Shown piece after piece: positions 27,895-45,831 of a DNA stretch of 64,000 nucleotides. The notes beneath the pieces are model-generated. The model worked only from the letters and a program-made list of their open reading frames with translations. It was not told the origin of the DNA and searched no databases. Within the stretch, counting starts at the first letter, position 1. Every line of letters starts with the position of its first letter. Where the stretch lies: NCBI RefSeq assembly GCF_964063345.1, contig NZ_OZ061318.1:4464001-4528000 (forward strand). The letters are read 5' to 3'. The DNA is from Pseudomonas lini (GTDB lineage: Bacteria > Pseudomonadota > Gammaproteobacteria > Pseudomonadales > Pseudomonadaceae). A program made the position numbers and the translations under genes.

Positions 27895-30285
27895 ATGAAA
27901 CGTCTGCTGCTAACTGCGGTTCTCACCGTATTGATGATCGCCGAAGTTCACGCCGAGTCCTTCACTATCTCTGATATTCGCGTCAATGGCCTCCAGCGGG
28001 TCTCCGCGGGTAGCGTCTTTGGTGCCTTGCCGTTGAACGTCGGCGAACAGGCGGATGATCGTCGCCTGGTGGAATCCACTCGTGCGCTGTTCAAAACCGG
28101 GTTCTTTCAAGATATCCAACTGGGTCGCGATGGCAATGTACTCGTCATCACTGTAGTCGAGCGTCCGTCGGTCGCCAGTATCGAGATCGAAGGCAACAAG
28201 GCGATCTCCACTGAAGACCTGATGAAGGGCCTCAAACAATCCGGTCTGGCCGAAGGCGAGATCTTCCAGCGCGCCACCCTTGAAGGTGTGCGTAACGAGC
28301 TGCAGCGTCAATACGTCGCTCAGGGCCGTTACTCGGCCACCGTCGATACCGAAGTGGTGCCACAGCCGCGTAACCGCGTGGGCCTGAAGGTCAACATCAA
28401 CGAAGGCACCGTTGCAGCTATCCAGCACATCAACGTGGTGGGTAACACGGTTTTTCCTGATGAAGACCTGATCGATCTGTTCGAACTCAAGACCAGCAAC
28501 TGGCTGTCGTTCTTCAAGAACGATGACAAGTACGCCCGTGAAAAGCTCTCCGGTGACCTGGAGCGTCTGCGTTCCTACTATCTGGATCGCGGCTATATCA
28601 ACATGGATATCGCTTCGACCCAGGTGTCCATCACCCCGGACAAGAAACACGTCTACATCACCGTCAACGTCAACGAAGGCGAGAAGTACACCGTTCGTGA
28701 CGTCAAGCTCAGTGGCGACCTGAAAGTGCCTGAAGACCAGGTCAAGTCGCTGCTGCTGGTCCAGAAGGGCCAGGTGTTCTCACGCAAGCTGATGACCACC
28801 ACGTCCGAACTGATCACCCGTCGCCTGGGTAACGAGGGTTACACCTTCGCCAACGTCAACGGCGTGCCTCAGCCTCACGATGACGATCACACGGTCGATA
28901 TCACCTTCGCTGTCGATCCGGGCAAGCGTGCTTACGTGAACCGCATCAACTTCCGTGGCAATACCAAGTCCGAAGACGAAGTGCTGCGCCGTGAAATGCG
29001 TCAGATGGAAGGCGGTTGGGCTTCGACTTACCTGATCGACCAGTCCAAGACGCGTCTGGAACGTCTGGGCTTCTTCAAGGAAGTCAACGTCGAAACGCCG
29101 GCCGTGCCCGGTGTCGATGACCAGGTTGACGTGAACTACAGCGTTGAAGAGCAGGCGTCCGGTTCGATTACCGCCAGCGTCGGTTTCGCCCAGAGCGCCG
29201 GCCTGATCCTCGGTGGTTCGATCACCCAGAACAACTTCCTGGGTACCGGTAACAAGGTCAGCATCGGTTTGACCCGCAGTGAATACCAGAGCCGCTATAA
29301 CTTCGGTTATGTCGACCCCTACTGGACTGCTGACGGTGTGAGCCTGGGTTACAACGCGTTCTACCGCACCACCGACTACGACGAGCTTGATGCCGACCTC
29401 ACCAGCTATGCGGTAGATAGCCTGGGTGCAGGCGTGAATGTGGGCTACCCGATCAGCGAGACTTCGCGTCTGACCTTCGGTCTGTCGGCACAGCAGGACG
29501 ACATCAAGACCGGCCAGTACACCGTTGACGAGATTTTCGACTTCGTTAACCGTGAAGGCGATAGCTACCTGAACTTCAAGGCTTCGGCCGGTTGGTCCGA
29601 GTCCACCCTGAACAAGGGCGTACTGGCGACCCGTGGTCATTCCCAGAGCCTGACTCTTGAAGCGACGACGCCTGGCAGTGACCTGTCGTTCTTCAAGCTC
29701 GATTATCGTGGCCAGCTGTTCCAGCCATTGACCGAAAACTACACCATGCGCCTGCACACCGAGCTGGGCTATGGCGATGGTTACGGTTCGACCGACGGCT
29801 TGCCGTTCTATGAAAACTACTATGCTGGTGGTTTCAACTCGGTTCGTGGCTTCAAGGACAGTACCCTTGGTCCTCGCAGTACCCCTAGCCGCGGCGCAGC
29901 TGTGACGGGGAACGCCGGTACGACCCGCGACCCGGACCAGGATCCGCTGCCATTCGGTGGTAACGTGCTGATCCAGGGTGGTGTCGAAGTGCTGTTCCCG
30001 CTGCCATTCGTCAAGGATCAGCGTTCCCTGCGTACTTCGGTATTCTGGGATGTGGGTAACGTATTCGACTCCAAGTGCGAAAAAACGACAAATGCGAATG
30101 TCGGTTCAACGTCTCAAACAGCGTGCAACGACATCAGCCTGAGCAACATGGCCAGTTCTGTCGGTGTCGGCGTGACCTGGGTCACCGCACTGGGTCCTTT
30201 GAGCTTCGCACTGGCAATGCCGGTCAAGAAACCGGATGACGCTGAGACTCAAGTGTTCCAATTCTCCCTCGGCCAGACGTTCTAA
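27895..30285 (+). CDS. bamA: Outer membrane protein assembly factor BamA
   Basis: Core of the BAM complex that folds beta-barrel proteins into the outer membrane. 796 residues: signal peptide about 1-20 (cut after EVHA), five POTRA repeats to about residue 425, then a 16-strand barrel. The conserved lid motif is seen as SVRGF within GGFNSVRGFKDSTLG. The last residues FQFSLGQTF end in the C-terminal aromatic typical of outer-membrane barrels. ATG 27895 is chosen since the signal peptide begins there, with AAAGGA seven to eight bases upstream. Confidence 0.97.
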   Translation: MKRLLLTAVLTVLMIAEVHAESFTISDIRVNGLQRVSAGSVFGALPLNVGEQADDRRLVESTRALFKTGFFQDIQLGRDGNVLVITVVERPSVASIEIEGNKAISTEDLMKGLKQSGLAEGEIFQRATLEGVRNELQRQYVAQGRYSATVDTEVVPQPRNRVGLKVNINEGTVAAIQHINVVGNTVFPDEDLIDLFELKTSNWLSFFKNDDKYAREKLSGDLERLRSYYLDRGYINMDIASTQVSITPDKKHVYITVNVNEGEKYTVRDVKLSGDLKVPEDQVKSLLLVQKGQVFSRKLMTTTSELITRRLGNEGYTFANVNGVPQPHDDDHTVDITFAVDPGKRAYVNRINFRGNTKSEDEVLRREMRQMEGGWASTYLIDQSKTRLERLGFFKEVNVETPAVPGVDDQVDVNYSVEEQASGSITASVGFAQSAGLILGGSITQNNFLGTGNKVSIGLTRSEYQSRYNFGYVDPYWTADGVSLGYNAFYRTTDYDELDADLTSYAVDSLGAGVNVGYPISETSRLTFGLSAQQDDIKTGQYTVDEIFDFVNREGDSYLNFKASAGWSESTLNKGVLATRGHSQSLTLEATTPGSDLSFFKLDYRGQLFQPLTENYTMRLHTELGYGDGYGSTDGLPFYENYYAGGFNSVRGFKDSTLGPRSTPSRGAAVTGNAGTTRDPDQDPLPFGGNVLIQGGVEVLFPLPFVKDQRSLRTSVFWDVGNVFDSKCEKTTNANVGSTSQTACNDISLSNMASSVGVGVTWVTALGPLSFALAMPVKKPDDAETQVFQFSLGQTF

Positions 30286-30330
30286 GCGTCTGACCCAAGA
30301 TAACGACAATGGATTTTGTAGGAGTGCATC

Positions 30331-30834
30331 GTGCGTAAGTTGACTCAATTGGTTCTCCTGGCAACCGTCCTGGTAGCAGGTCCGGCTTTTGCCGACATGA
30401 AAATCGCTGTTCTGAACTATCAGATGGCACTGCTGGAATCCGACGCGGCGAAAAAATACGCCGTGGATGCCGAGAAGAAGTTCGGCCCGCAACTGACCAA
30501 GCTCAAGAGCCTGGAAAGCAGCGCCAAGGGTATCCAGGACCGTCTGATGGCCGGTGGCGATAAAATGCAGCAAGGCGAGCGTGAGCGTCTGGAGCTTGAG
30601 TTCAAGCAAAAGGCCCGTGATTTCCAGTTCCAGTCCAAGGAGCTGAACGAAGCCAAAGCCGTTGCCGACCGTGAAATGCTGAAACAGCTCAAGCCGAAAC
30701 TGGACAGCGCTGTGGAAGAAGTCATCAAGAAAGGTGCTTTTGACCTGGTCTTCGAGCGTGGCGCAGTGATTGATGTCAAGCCTCAGTACGACATCACTCG
30801 CCAGGTTATCGAGCGCATGAATCAGCTGAAGTAA
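30331..30834 (+). CDS. skp: Periplasmic chaperone Skp (OmpH)
   Basis: Holdase that carries unfolded outer-membrane proteins to BAM. 167 residues with a signal peptide (about 1-22, cut after GPAFA), then a short beta core and long charged alpha-helical arms. The start is GTG at 30331 with AGGAG seven bases upstream; no ATG fits the signal peptide. It directly follows bamA, its functional partner, and ends three bases before lpxD. Confidence 0.94.
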   Translation: MRKLTQLVLLATVLVAGPAFADMKIAVLNYQMALLESDAAKKYAVDAEKKFGPQLTKLKSLESSAKGIQDRLMAGGDKMQQGERERLELEFKQKARDFQFQSKELNEAKAVADREMLKQLKPKLDSAVEEVIKKGAFDLVFERGAVIDVKPQYDITRQVIERMNQLK

Positions 30835-30837
30835 CCC

Positions 30838-31893
30838 ATGACAGCGACTATAAAGCTCGGCCAGTTGGCCGAGTTCCTCGGCGCCACCTTACGTGGCGAC
30901 CCGAAGAAAGAAATTACTGGGCTAGCCACTTTGCAAGAGGCTGGCCCAGCTCAGTTGAGCTTTCTGGCAAATCCTCAATACCGTAAGTACCTGGCTGAGA
31001 GTCGGGCCGCAGCCGTGTTGCTGAAGGCCGCTGACGCTGAAGGTTTTGCCGGTGATGCATTGGTGGTGCCAGATCCGTATCTGGCCTACGCGCGCGTTTC
31101 CCACCTGTTCGATCCCAAGCCCAAGGCGCCTGCCGGTATTCATCCGACAGCGGTGGTGGCAGCGGACGCAGTGGTCGACCCGGCAGCAAGCATCGGTGCT
31201 TTTGCGGTGATCGAAAGTGCAGCGCGTATTGGCGCAGGTGTAACCGTTGGGGCTCATTGCTTCATCGGTGCGCGCTGCGAAATCGGCGAGGGCGGCTGGT
31301 TGGCCCCGCGGGTCACGCTGTATCACGATGTGCGCGTCGGCAAACGGGTGGTGATTCAATCCGGTGCCGTGCTCGGCGGTGAAGGCTTCGGTTTTGCCAA
31401 CGAGAAAGGTGTCTGGCAGAAAATCGCCCAGATCGGCGGTGTTTCGATCGGCGATGACGTGGAAATCGGCGTAAATACTGCTATCGATCGCGGCGCACTG
31501 GCCGATACCGTCATTGGTAATGGTGTGAAGCTCGATAACCAGATTCAGATTGCCCACAACGTCCAGGTCGGTGACCACACCGCTATGGCCGCGTGTGTGG
31601 GGATCTCCGGCAGCACCAAAATCGGCAAGCATTGCATGCTCGCCGGTGGCGTAGGGCTGGTGGGGCATATCGAAATTTGCGACAACGTTTTCCTGACCGG
31701 GATGACCATGGTGACCCACTCGATTACCGAGCCAGGTTCCTATTCTTCCGGTACGGCGATGCAACCGGCAGCCGAATGGCGCAAAAGCGCGGCACGTATC
31801 CGTCAGCTCGATGACATCGCGCGACGTCTGCGACAGCTGGAAAAGCGTGTAGGGGACGTGACCCCTGACGGTAATGCTTCATCAGATGGCTGA
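30838..31893 (+). CDS. lpxD: UDP-3-O-acylglucosamine N-acyltransferase LpxD
   Basis: Third step of lipid A synthesis: adds an N-linked 3-hydroxyacyl chain to UDP-3-O-acyl-GlcN. 351 residues with an N-terminal uridine-binding domain, a hexapeptide left-handed beta-helix (about 105-290) and a short C-terminal helix. The catalytic His is in [13 protein letters not shown] near residue 240. It starts the lpxD-fabZ-lpxA-lpxB lipid A set. Confidence 0.96.
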   Translation: MTATIKLGQLAEFLGATLRGDPKKEITGLATLQEAGPAQLSFLANPQYRKYLAESRAAAVLLKAADAEGFAGDALVVPDPYLAYARVSHLFDPKPKAPAGIHPTAVVAADAVVDPAASIGAFAVIESAARIGAGVTVGAHCFIGARCEIGEGGWLAPRVTLYHDVRVGKRVVIQSGAVLGGEGFGFANEKGVWQKIAQIGGVSIGDDVEIGVNTAIDRGALADTVIGNGVKLDNQIQIAHNVQVGDHTAMAACVGISGSTKIGKHCMLAGGVGLVGHIEICDNVFLTGMTMVTHSITEPGSYSSGTAMQPAAEWRKSAARIRQLDDIARRLRQLEKRVGDVTPDGNASSDG

Positions 31894-32002
31894 TACCATT
31901 TCCATATCAAGTGTGCACAGCCGCTAGACTGCCTCCCTTGATTTGCTAGAGGAGTGCGCGTCAGTCGCGCGCTCCCAATCTTTACATAGGCTTCCCCCCG
32001 AA

Positions 32003-32443
32003 ATGATGGACATCAACGAGATTCGCGAATACCTGCCTCACCGTTACCCGTTCCTGCTGGTGGACCGGGTCGTGGATCTGGATGTGGAAGGCAAGCGCAT
32101 TCGCGCCTACAAGAATGTCAGCATCAACGAACCGTTCTTCAATGGTCACTTCCCTGCGCATCCAATCATGCCGGGCGTATTGATCATCGAAGCGATGGCT
32201 CAGGCTGCCGGGATCCTTGGTTTCAAAATGCTCGACGTGAAACCTGCCGACGGCACGCTTTATTACTTCGTCGGCTCCGATAAGCTGCGCTTCCGCCAGC
32301 CCGTGCTGCCAGGCGATCAGCTGATCCTTGAAGCCAAGTTTCTGAGCTGCAAGCGTCAGATCTGGAAGTTCGAGTGCCAGGCTTCGGTCGACGGCAAGCC
32401 AGTCTGCTCCGCTGAAATCATCTGCGCGGAACGCAAACTATGA
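32003..32443 (+). CDS. fabZ: 3-Hydroxyacyl-ACP dehydratase FabZ
   Basis: Hot-dog fold dehydratase of fatty acid elongation. 146 residues. The active His is in [20 protein letters not shown] (about 46-65). Two adjacent ATGs (32003 and 32006) could serve; [16 protein letters not shown] is the usual Pseudomonas N-terminus. It shares the 3-hydroxyacyl-ACP pool with LpxA and LpxD, which explains the placement between them. ATGA overlap with lpxA. Confidence 0.95.
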   Translation: MMDINEIREYLPHRYPFLLVDRVVDLDVEGKRIRAYKNVSINEPFFNGHFPAHPIMPGVLIIEAMAQAAGILGFKMLDVKPADGTLYYFVGSDKLRFRQPVLPGDQLILEAKFLSCKRQIWKFECQASVDGKPVCSAEIICAERKL

Positions 32444-33216
32444 GTTTGATTGACCCTCGCGCAATCATCGATCCGACGGCCATTCTGGCCGACGACGTCG
32501 AAGTCGGCCCTTGGTCGATCATCGGCGCAGGTGTGGAAATCGGCGAGGGGACAGTGATCGGGCCGCATGTGATTCTCAAGGGCCCGACCCGAATCGGTAA
32601 GCACAACCGCATCTACCAGTTTTCTTCGGTAGGCGAGGACACGCCCGATTTGAAATACAAGGGCGAAGAAACCCGTCTGGTCATCGGTGACCACAACGTC
32701 ATCCGTGAAGGCGTGACGATTCACCGTGGGACCATTCAGGACCGTTCTGAAACGACCCTGGGCGATCACAACCTGATCATGGCCTATGCCCACATCGGTC
32801 ACGACAGCGTTATCGGCAATCACTGCATTCTGGTCAACAACACCGCGTTGGCGGGCCATGTGCACGTTGAAGACTGGGCGATCCTGTCCGGTTTTACCCT
32901 GGTTCACCAGTATTGCCACATTGGCGCCCACAGCTTTTCCGGCATGGGCACTGCCATTGGCAAGGACGTTCCCGCCTACGTCACGGTATTCGGCAACCCC
33001 GCCGAAGCCCGCAGCATGAACTTCGAAGGCCTGCGCCGTCGCGGTTTCAGCGAAGATGCGATCCACGCCCTGCGTCGTGCCTATAAGGTGGTTTACCGCC
33101 AGGGCCTGACAGTCGAACAGGCGCTCGCCGAGCTGGCCGAACCTTCGCTTCAGTTCCCGGAAGTCGCGGTGTTCCGTGATTCCATCCAGTCTTCGACCCG
33201 CGGCATCACCCGTTAA
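32440..33216 (+). CDS. lpxA: UDP-N-acetylglucosamine O-acyltransferase LpxA
   Basis: First step of lipid A synthesis, acylating UDP-GlcNAc at O-3. 258 residues, almost entirely hexapeptide repeats forming a left-handed beta-helix, then a C-terminal helical part ([19 protein letters not shown]). The signature VTIHRGT (about 96-102) and the catalytic His in [14 protein letters not shown] (about 116-129) are present. The start overlaps fabZ, and the stop is two bases before lpxB. Confidence 0.96.
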   Translation: MSLIDPRAIIDPTAILADDVEVGPWSIIGAGVEIGEGTVIGPHVILKGPTRIGKHNRIYQFSSVGEDTPDLKYKGEETRLVIGDHNVIREGVTIHRGTIQDRSETTLGDHNLIMAYAHIGHDSVIGNHCILVNNTALAGHVHVEDWAILSGFTLVHQYCHIGAHSFSGMGTAIGKDVPAYVTVFGNPAEARSMNFEGLRRRGFSEDAIHALRRAYKVVYRQGLTVEQALAELAEPSLQFPEVAVFRDSIQSSTRGITR

Positions 33217-33218
33217 CC

Positions 33219-34346
33219 ATGGCCAATCTGCGTATTGCGCTGGTGGCGGGAGAGGCTTCCGGTGACATTCTGGGTGCGGGCCTCATGCGCGCGCTCAAAG
33301 CTCAGCACCCGGCGGTCGAGTTCATCGGTGTCGGCGGTCCGCTGATGCAGGCCGAAGGCCTGACGTCGTATTTCCCGATGGAACGCCTTTCTGTCATGGG
33401 CCTGGTGGAAGTGCTGGGTCGTTTGCGCGAGCTGTTGGCACGTCGCAAGAAACTGGTCGCGGACCTGATCGCCGAGAAGCCGGACGTGTTCATCGGTATC
33501 GATGCCCCGGACTTCAACCTCAATATCGAACTCAAGCTGCGTCAGGCCGGGATCAAGACCGTGCATTACGTCAGCCCGTCGGTCTGGGCCTGGCGGCAGA
33601 AGCGGGTGCTGAAGATTCGCGAAGGTTGCGACCTGATGCTGACGCTGTTCCCGTTCGAAGCCAAGTTTTATGAAGAGAAGGGTGTGCCGGTGCGGTTTGT
33701 CGGCCATTCCCTGGCCGATGCGATTCCGCTTGAGGCTGATCGCGCCGCAGCGCGGGCCGAACTTGGCTTGCCGGACGGGCCGCTGGTCGCCCTGATGCCG
33801 GGTAGCCGGGGTGGTGAGGTTGGGCGCCTTGGTGCGTTATTCCTCGACACCGCCCAGCGGCTGCGGGCTATGCGTCCTGGCGTACGGTTCGTTATGCCAT
33901 GCGCGAGCCCGCAGCGCCGGGCCCAGCTTGAAGAGCTGCTGGCCGGTCGCGATTTGCCGCTGACCTTGCTCGACGGCAAATCCCATCTGGCCCTGGCTGC
34001 TTGCGACGCCGTGTTGATCGCTTCGGGCACGGCTACGCTGGAAGCATTGTTGTACAAGCGGCCGATGGTGGTCGCTTATCGCTTGGCACCGCTGACGTTC
34101 TGGATTCTCAAACGGATGGTGAAAAGTCCTTACGTCTCCTTGCCAAATCTGCTGGCCCAGCGCCTGCTGGTGCCGGAGTTGTTGCAGGACGATGCGACGG
34201 TTGAGGCCTTGGCCCAGACCCTGTCGCCACTGATCGAAGGTGGCCAGGAGCAGACCCGAGGCTTTGACGAAATCCACCGAACCCTGCGCTTGGACGCCTC
34301 CAATCAGGCAGCGGATGCGGTACTGAACCTGATTGGCAGAGCATAA
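33219..34346 (+). CDS. lpxB: Lipid A disaccharide synthase LpxB
   Basis: GT19 glycosyltransferase that joins UDP-2,3-diacyl-GlcN to lipid X. 375 residues. Recognised by [20 protein letters not shown] (about 8-27), [13 protein letters not shown] (about 109-121), [12 protein letters not shown] (about 193-204) and the [20 protein letters not shown] segment (about 268-287). The stop shares its A with the rnhB start. Confidence 0.95.
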   Translation: MANLRIALVAGEASGDILGAGLMRALKAQHPAVEFIGVGGPLMQAEGLTSYFPMERLSVMGLVEVLGRLRELLARRKKLVADLIAEKPDVFIGIDAPDFNLNIELKLRQAGIKTVHYVSPSVWAWRQKRVLKIREGCDLMLTLFPFEAKFYEEKGVPVRFVGHSLADAIPLEADRAAARAELGLPDGPLVALMPGSRGGEVGRLGALFLDTAQRLRAMRPGVRFVMPCASPQRRAQLEELLAGRDLPLTLLDGKSHLALAACDAVLIASGTATLEALLYKRPMVVAYRLAPLTFWILKRMVKSPYVSLPNLLAQRLLVPELLQDDATVEALAQTLSPLIEGGQEQTRGFDEIHRTLRLDASNQAADAVLNLIGRA

Positions 34347-34987
34347 TGAGCAAAGCAAGCAAGCAGCTGGGCCTGGATTTTATGCTAGTCGATGAACTTG
34401 AAGATCTGGTGGCGGGTGTCGATGAAGTCGGTCGCGGCCCGCTGTGTGGTGCAGTGGTGACGGCGGCAGTGATCCTCGATCCGAGCCGCCCCATCCTGGG
34501 CCTCAACGATTCGAAAAAGCTCACCGAAGCTCGCCGTGATGCGCTTTACGACGAAATCTGCGAAAAGGCCCTGAGCTGGTATGTCGCTCGCGCTGAAGTA
34601 GAAGAAATCGACGAACTGAACATTCTTCACGCCACCATGCTGGCCATGCAGCGTGCCGTCGAGGGGCTGCACATTCAGCCGAAACTGGCGATGATCGACG
34701 GCAACCGCTGCCCTAAACTCTCGATGCGTGCGGAAGCGGTGATCCAGGGCGATGGCAAGGTGCCGGCCATTGCCGCGGCATCGATTTTGGCCAAGGTCAG
34801 CCGTGATCGAGAAATGGCGGCATTCGAACTGATTTATCCGGGTTACGGGATCGGAGGCCATAAAGGCTACCCGACACCCGTTCATCTGGAAGCGCTGGCC
34901 CGCTTGGGGCCGACCCCAATTCATCGCCGCTCGTTCGCCCCGGTACGCTTGGCGTATGAAGCGCGGGAAAACCTGATCGGTAGTTAG
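34346..34987 (+). CDS. rnhB: Ribonuclease HII
   Basis: Removes RNA from RNA-DNA hybrids and single ribonucleotides from DNA. 213 residues. The family motif [17 protein letters not shown] with catalytic D-E occurs at about 25-41. The later acidic residues appear in [10 protein letters not shown], and [13 protein letters not shown] plus [11 protein letters not shown] are typical. TAATG overlap with lpxB indicates coupling, although the function is unrelated to lipid A. Confidence 0.95.
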   Translation: MSKASKQLGLDFMLVDELEDLVAGVDEVGRGPLCGAVVTAAVILDPSRPILGLNDSKKLTEARRDALYDEICEKALSWYVARAEVEEIDELNILHATMLAMQRAVEGLHIQPKLAMIDGNRCPKLSMRAEAVIQGDGKVPAIAAASILAKVSRDREMAAFELIYPGYGIGGHKGYPTPVHLEALARLGPTPIHRRSFAPVRLAYEARENLIGS

Positions 34988-35009
34988 TCGCAAGGCTGAT
35001 GTTTTACTC

Positions 35010-35033
35010 AAGGCCCGGTACAATCCGGGCCTT
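35010..35033 (+). terminator. Hairpin between rnhB and dnaE
   Basis: AAGGCCCGG (35010-35018) pairs with CCGGGCCTT (35025-35033) around TACAAT. GTCGTCTTTACG follows, a weak U-tract. It may attenuate readthrough into dnaE. Confidence 0.55.
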
Positions 35034-35070
35034 GTCGTCTTTACGTTTCTAGTTTCTAGACAGGATCACT

Positions 35071-38592
<3,522 letters not shown>

Positions 38593-38744
38593 CGGTCAGG
38601 CGGCATTCCTTACCATTGGAACGCGCCTGATCCCGACCCAAATTTTTAATCTCGACCTGAACGCGCCTGTCCCTTAAGGTAGGGCGCGAATAGACAACCG
38701 GCCGGCCCAAGCTCTTTTGGAAGGTCGACCCAAGACGGACGCCT

Positions 38745-39692
38745 ATGAACCCGAATTTTCTAGATTTCGAACAGCCGATCGCCGACCTGCAAGCCAAGAT
38801 CGAAGAGTTGCGCTTGGTCGGTAATGACAATTCGCTGAATATCGGCGATGAGATCTCCCGCCTGCAGGACAAGAGCAGCACGCTGACCGAAGACATCTTC
38901 GGCAAGCTGACCAGCTGGCAGATCGCACGTCTGGCGCGTCATCCGAAACGTCCGTATACCCTGGACTACATCGAACACATCTTCACCGAGTTCGACGAAC
39001 TGCACGGCGACCGTCACTTCTCCGACGACGCAGCCATCGTTGGCGGCATTGCCCGTCTGGACGACCAGCCGGTGATGATCATCGGTCACCAGAAAGGCCG
39101 CGAAGTGCGCGAGAAGGTTCGCCGCAACTTCGGCATGCCGCGTCCGGAAGGCTACCGCAAGGCGTGCCGTCTGATGGAAATGGCCGAGCGCTTCAAGATG
39201 CCGATCCTGACCTTCATCGACACCCCGGGTGCTTACCCGGGCATCGACGCCGAAGAGCGCAACCAGAGCGAAGCAATTGCCTGGAACCTGCGTGTCATGG
39301 CTCGCCTGAAAACCCCAATCATCGCCACCGTGATCGGTGAGGGTGGTTCCGGTGGTGCACTGGCGATTGGCGTCTGCGATCAGTTGAACATGCTGCAATA
39401 CTCGACCTACGCGGTGATTTCGCCGGAAGGTTGCGCTTCGATTCTGTGGAAAACTTCCGAGAAAGCCCCGGATGCCGCTGAAGCCATGGGCATCACCGCC
39501 GAGCGTCTGAAGGGCCTGGGCATTGTCGATAAAGTGATCGGCGAGCCATTGGGCGGCGCTCATCGTGATCCGGCCGCCGCGGCTGCCTCGATCCGCGCCG
39601 AACTGAGTTCGCAACTGGCGATGCTGAAGAAGTTCGATAACGAGGCGCTGCTCAAGCGCCGTTACGATCGACTGATGAGCTACGGTCTCTGA
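38745..39692 (+). CDS. accA: Acetyl-CoA carboxylase carboxyltransferase alpha subunit AccA
   Basis: Half of the carboxyltransferase that makes malonyl-CoA for fatty acid synthesis; it works with AccD, BirA-biotinylated AccB and AccC. 315 residues. Crotonase-like fold with [20 protein letters not shown] (about 98-117), [20 protein letters not shown] (about 158-177) and [15 protein letters not shown] (about 198-212). The ATG is preceded only weakly (CAAGACGGACGCCT). dnaE-accA order is conserved in gammaproteobacteria. Confidence 0.96.
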   Translation: MNPNFLDFEQPIADLQAKIEELRLVGNDNSLNIGDEISRLQDKSSTLTEDIFGKLTSWQIARLARHPKRPYTLDYIEHIFTEFDELHGDRHFSDDAAIVGGIARLDDQPVMIIGHQKGREVREKVRRNFGMPRPEGYRKACRLMEMAERFKMPILTFIDTPGAYPGIDAEERNQSEAIAWNLRVMARLKTPIIATVIGEGGSGGALAIGVCDQLNMLQYSTYAVISPEGCASILWKTSEKAPDAAEAMGITAERLKGLGIVDKVIGEPLGGAHRDPAAAAASIRAELSSQLAMLKKFDNEALLKRRYDRLMSYGL

Positions 39693-39726
39693 TCTGACGC
39701 TGCTTCGGCAAATGCTGGATAACCAA

Positions 39727-39754
39727 TGTGGGAGCGAGCAAGCCCGCTCCCACA
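39727..39754. repeat. Single compact REP palindrome
   Basis: TGTGGGAGCG and CGCTCCCACA flank an 8-base centre. It lies between accA and tilS, where it could act as the accA terminator. Confidence 0.85.
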
Positions 39755-39778
39755 TTTGATTTGTGCGAAGTGATCGAT

Positions 39779-41107
39779 ATGAGTCAGCCCACGACTGATT
39801 TGCCTACCAGGCTCCTGCGCAATCTCACGCCTTGGCGCACCGCTACAACTTGGCGCATCGCGTTCTCCGGTGGTCTCGACTCCACCGTCCTGCTGCACCT
39901 TCTCGCGCACCTTGCGAAAACCCAATCCCTGCCGGCGCTGAGCGCCATCCATGTCCACCACGGCCTCCAGGCTGCGGCTGATGCGTGGCCGGAACATTGT
40001 CAGTCGGTCTGTGATGCGCTGGGAGTGCCGTTAGAGGTCGTGCGTGTTCAGGTTGAATCGGGCGCCAGCCTTGAGCGTGCGGCGCGGGATGCGCGTTATG
40101 GCGCTTTCAACGCGGCGACTCATGCCGGTGAAGTGCTGCTCACTGGCCAACACCGTGACGATCAGGCAGAAACCCTGCTGTTTCGGCTGATGCGTGGGGC
40201 AGGGGTGAGAGGCTTGTCGGGGATGCCGGGCGAGCGTCCTTTGGGTCGGGGGCATCTGCTGCGCCCCTTGCTTGACGTCACTCGCGCCGAGCTTGAAGCC
40301 TACGCGACTGAATATCAGTTGGGCTGGATCGAGGATCCGTCAAACCAGAACCGACAGTTCTCACGCAATTACTTGCGCCATCAGGTGTTCCCCGTGTTGA
40401 CCGCCCGCTGGCCGCAAGCGGTGGCGACCATGGCCCGCAGCGCTGCGCATCTGAGCGAAGCGCAGGGACTGCTCGACGAATTGGCGCAAATCGATCTGGC
40501 CCACGCCACCACGGTCAGCGATTTCGATTGGCTGGGTTTGCCGTCGCTGGAGCTGGCGCCACTGGAAAAACTGTCTGATGCGCGCCAGCGCAACGCGCTA
40601 AGTCACTGGCTCAAACCGTTGACGACTTTGCCGGACAGTGACCATTGGTCGGGTTGGGAGAATTTGCGCGATGCGACCGGCGATGCGCGTCCGGTCTGGC
40701 GACTCGCGGCGGGTGAATTGCATCGCGCGGGCGGGCGTCTCTGGTGGTTGTCTGGTGGTTGGCTGCGCACTCCGCCATCCCTGGTGTCTTGGGCTGATCC
40801 CTCGGTATTACTGGCGTTGCCGGATAACGGCGTAGTTACGTTGACCGGTCAGCCCCCCGATGGCCCACTGCAGATCCGCTATCGTGAGGGAGGCGAGGTG
40901 ATGAACCTGCCCGATCGTGGCCACCGTGACCTGAAGCGTTTGCTCAACGAAAGCGGTGTGCCGGGCTTCGCCCGTGGCAGATTGCCGCTGGTCTACAGAG
41001 GCCAGCAATTGCTGGCGGTGGCGAACCTGCGGGGGCTAAATGGCGATGAGCAAGGTGGCTGGTATTTGCATTGGCAGCCGCCGATCGAAGATCAAGGTTT
41101 GAGCTGA
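39779..41107 (+). CDS. tilS: tRNA(Ile)-lysidine synthase TilS
   Basis: N-type ATP pyrophosphatase that converts C34 of the CAU-anticodon tRNA(Ile) to lysidine, changing decoding from AUG to AUA. 442 residues. PP-loop motif FSGGLDSTVLLHLL at about 29-42, HHGLQAAADAW shortly after, and LTGQHRDDQAETLLFRLMRG (about 122-141). The C-terminal TilS domain (NLPDRGHRDLKRLLNES) is complete. ATG 39779 is preferred; a frame-open GTG upstream lies inside the REP. Confidence 0.93.
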   Translation: MSQPTTDLPTRLLRNLTPWRTATTWRIAFSGGLDSTVLLHLLAHLAKTQSLPALSAIHVHHGLQAAADAWPEHCQSVCDALGVPLEVVRVQVESGASLERAARDARYGAFNAATHAGEVLLTGQHRDDQAETLLFRLMRGAGVRGLSGMPGERPLGRGHLLRPLLDVTRAELEAYATEYQLGWIEDPSNQNRQFSRNYLRHQVFPVLTARWPQAVATMARSAAHLSEAQGLLDELAQIDLAHATTVSDFDWLGLPSLELAPLEKLSDARQRNALSHWLKPLTTLPDSDHWSGWENLRDATGDARPVWRLAAGELHRAGGRLWWLSGGWLRTPPSLVSWADPSVLLALPDNGVVTLTGQPPDGPLQIRYREGGEVMNLPDRGHRDLKRLLNESGVPGFARGRLPLVYRGQQLLAVANLRGLNGDEQGGWYLHWQPPIEDQGLS

Positions 41108-41235
41108 AAGGGGCTTTCCGGTAGACTACGCTCCCTTCTTGATACAACTTCTGTGGATTCGCCTGAATCGCAGGAGTTGCCGATTACCAAGCAGTCTTTG
41201 CTGGGCGATTCCAAAAAATGTGTAGCGAGCAACCT

Positions 41236-41256
41236 ACCGGTGTTTCATCCACCGGT
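41236..41256 (+). promoter_or_regulatory. Hairpin in the tilS-pyrG gap
   Basis: ACCGGTG (41236-41242) pairs with CACCGGT (41250-41256). A run of seven Ts follows at 41274-41280, too far for a normal terminator. The 274-base gap (41108-41381) has no gene I can support. The element may belong to a pyrG leader, but no known CTP-sensing motif is recognised. Confidence 0.4.
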
Positions 41257-41360
41257 CTGTCCCAACGCGGCGGTTTTTTTGAAAGGTGCACTGTGATTAA
41301 TGCAGGTGATCGGGGGCTTCGGCCTTCCTTCGCTTTCCCCGGCGGCTCGGACCGCTTTAA

Positions 41361-43864
<2,504 letters not shown>

Positions 43865-43900
43865 ACCTCAATTCTCCGGTAAAGTACCGCACGATTTAAT

Positions 43901-43922
43901 GCTCAGGCCCTCGGGCTTGAGC
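43901..43922 (+). terminator. Hairpin after kdsA
   Basis: GCTCAGGCCC and GGGCTTGAGC can pair with one mismatch around a two-base centre. CTTGTCGT follows, with no clear U-run. It may be a partial stop upstream of eno. Confidence 0.4.
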
Positions 43923-43969
43923 CTTGTCGTCCGCAAGCTTGCCTGTTGCCTGTCGCTTGCCGACGATAA

Positions 43970-45310
<1,341 letters not shown>

Positions 45311-45462
45311 GTAAGGTGCCCCGACTCGCCATTACTGCTTCTTTTTGACGGTGTCAAAGAGCAGCGTATTGGTGAGGCAGGGCATGAGATAGTAAAAAGA
45401 CACCGGATTGTGTCGGAAAAATCGCAGCAGCGATGGATTTGCCACTAATCTGATGCCTTAAG

Positions 45463-45494
45463 AGCACAAGCCTGGTTCTTCCAGGCTTCGTGCT
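45463..45494 (+). promoter_or_regulatory. Strong hairpin in the eno-ftsB gap
   Basis: AGCACAAGCCTGG pairs with CCAGGCTTCGTGCT through a 13-bp stem with one bulged C and a TTCTT loop. There is no U-run (ATCAGAAG follows), so it is not a standard terminator. It lies 58 bases before ftsB in a 242-base gap that also must hold the ftsB-ispD promoter. Confidence 0.5.
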
Positions 45495-45552
45495 ATCAGA
45501 AGCTTCAAAGTTTTGGCATGGCTGTCTTTTTTCACTGGATACCTGATATTCG

Positions 45553-45831
45553 ATGCGCAGTCCCAATTGGTTGTTCCTCGTCTTGCTCTTGCTGCTGGCT
45601 GGCCTGCAGTACCGCCTGTGGGTGGGTAATGGCAGTCTGGCGCAAGTGGCGGAGTTGAAGCAGCAGATTGCGGATCAACACGCCGAGAACGAGTCTTTGC
45701 TGGAACGCAATCGGGTGATGGACGCCGAAGTCAGCGAATTGAAAAAAGGCATGGAGACCGTTGAAGAGCGGGCTCGCCATGAGTTGGGCATGGTCAAGGA
45801 CGGTGAAACCCTTTACCAGTTGGCCCAATGA
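45553..45831 (+). CDS. ftsB: Cell division protein FtsB
   Basis: Small bitopic divisome protein that binds FtsL and FtsQ. 92 residues: a short cytoplasmic start (MRSPN), one membrane helix (about 5-22, LFLVLLLLLAGLQYRLW) and a periplasmic coiled coil (about 28-72) ending with the typical RARHELGMVKDGETLYQ. Overlaps ispD by ATGA. The ftsB-ispD pairing is widespread in gammaproteobacteria. Confidence 0.94.
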   Translation: MRSPNWLFLVLLLLLAGLQYRLWVGNGSLAQVAELKQQIADQHAENESLLERNRVMDAEVSELKKGMETVEERARHELGMVKDGETLYQLAQ

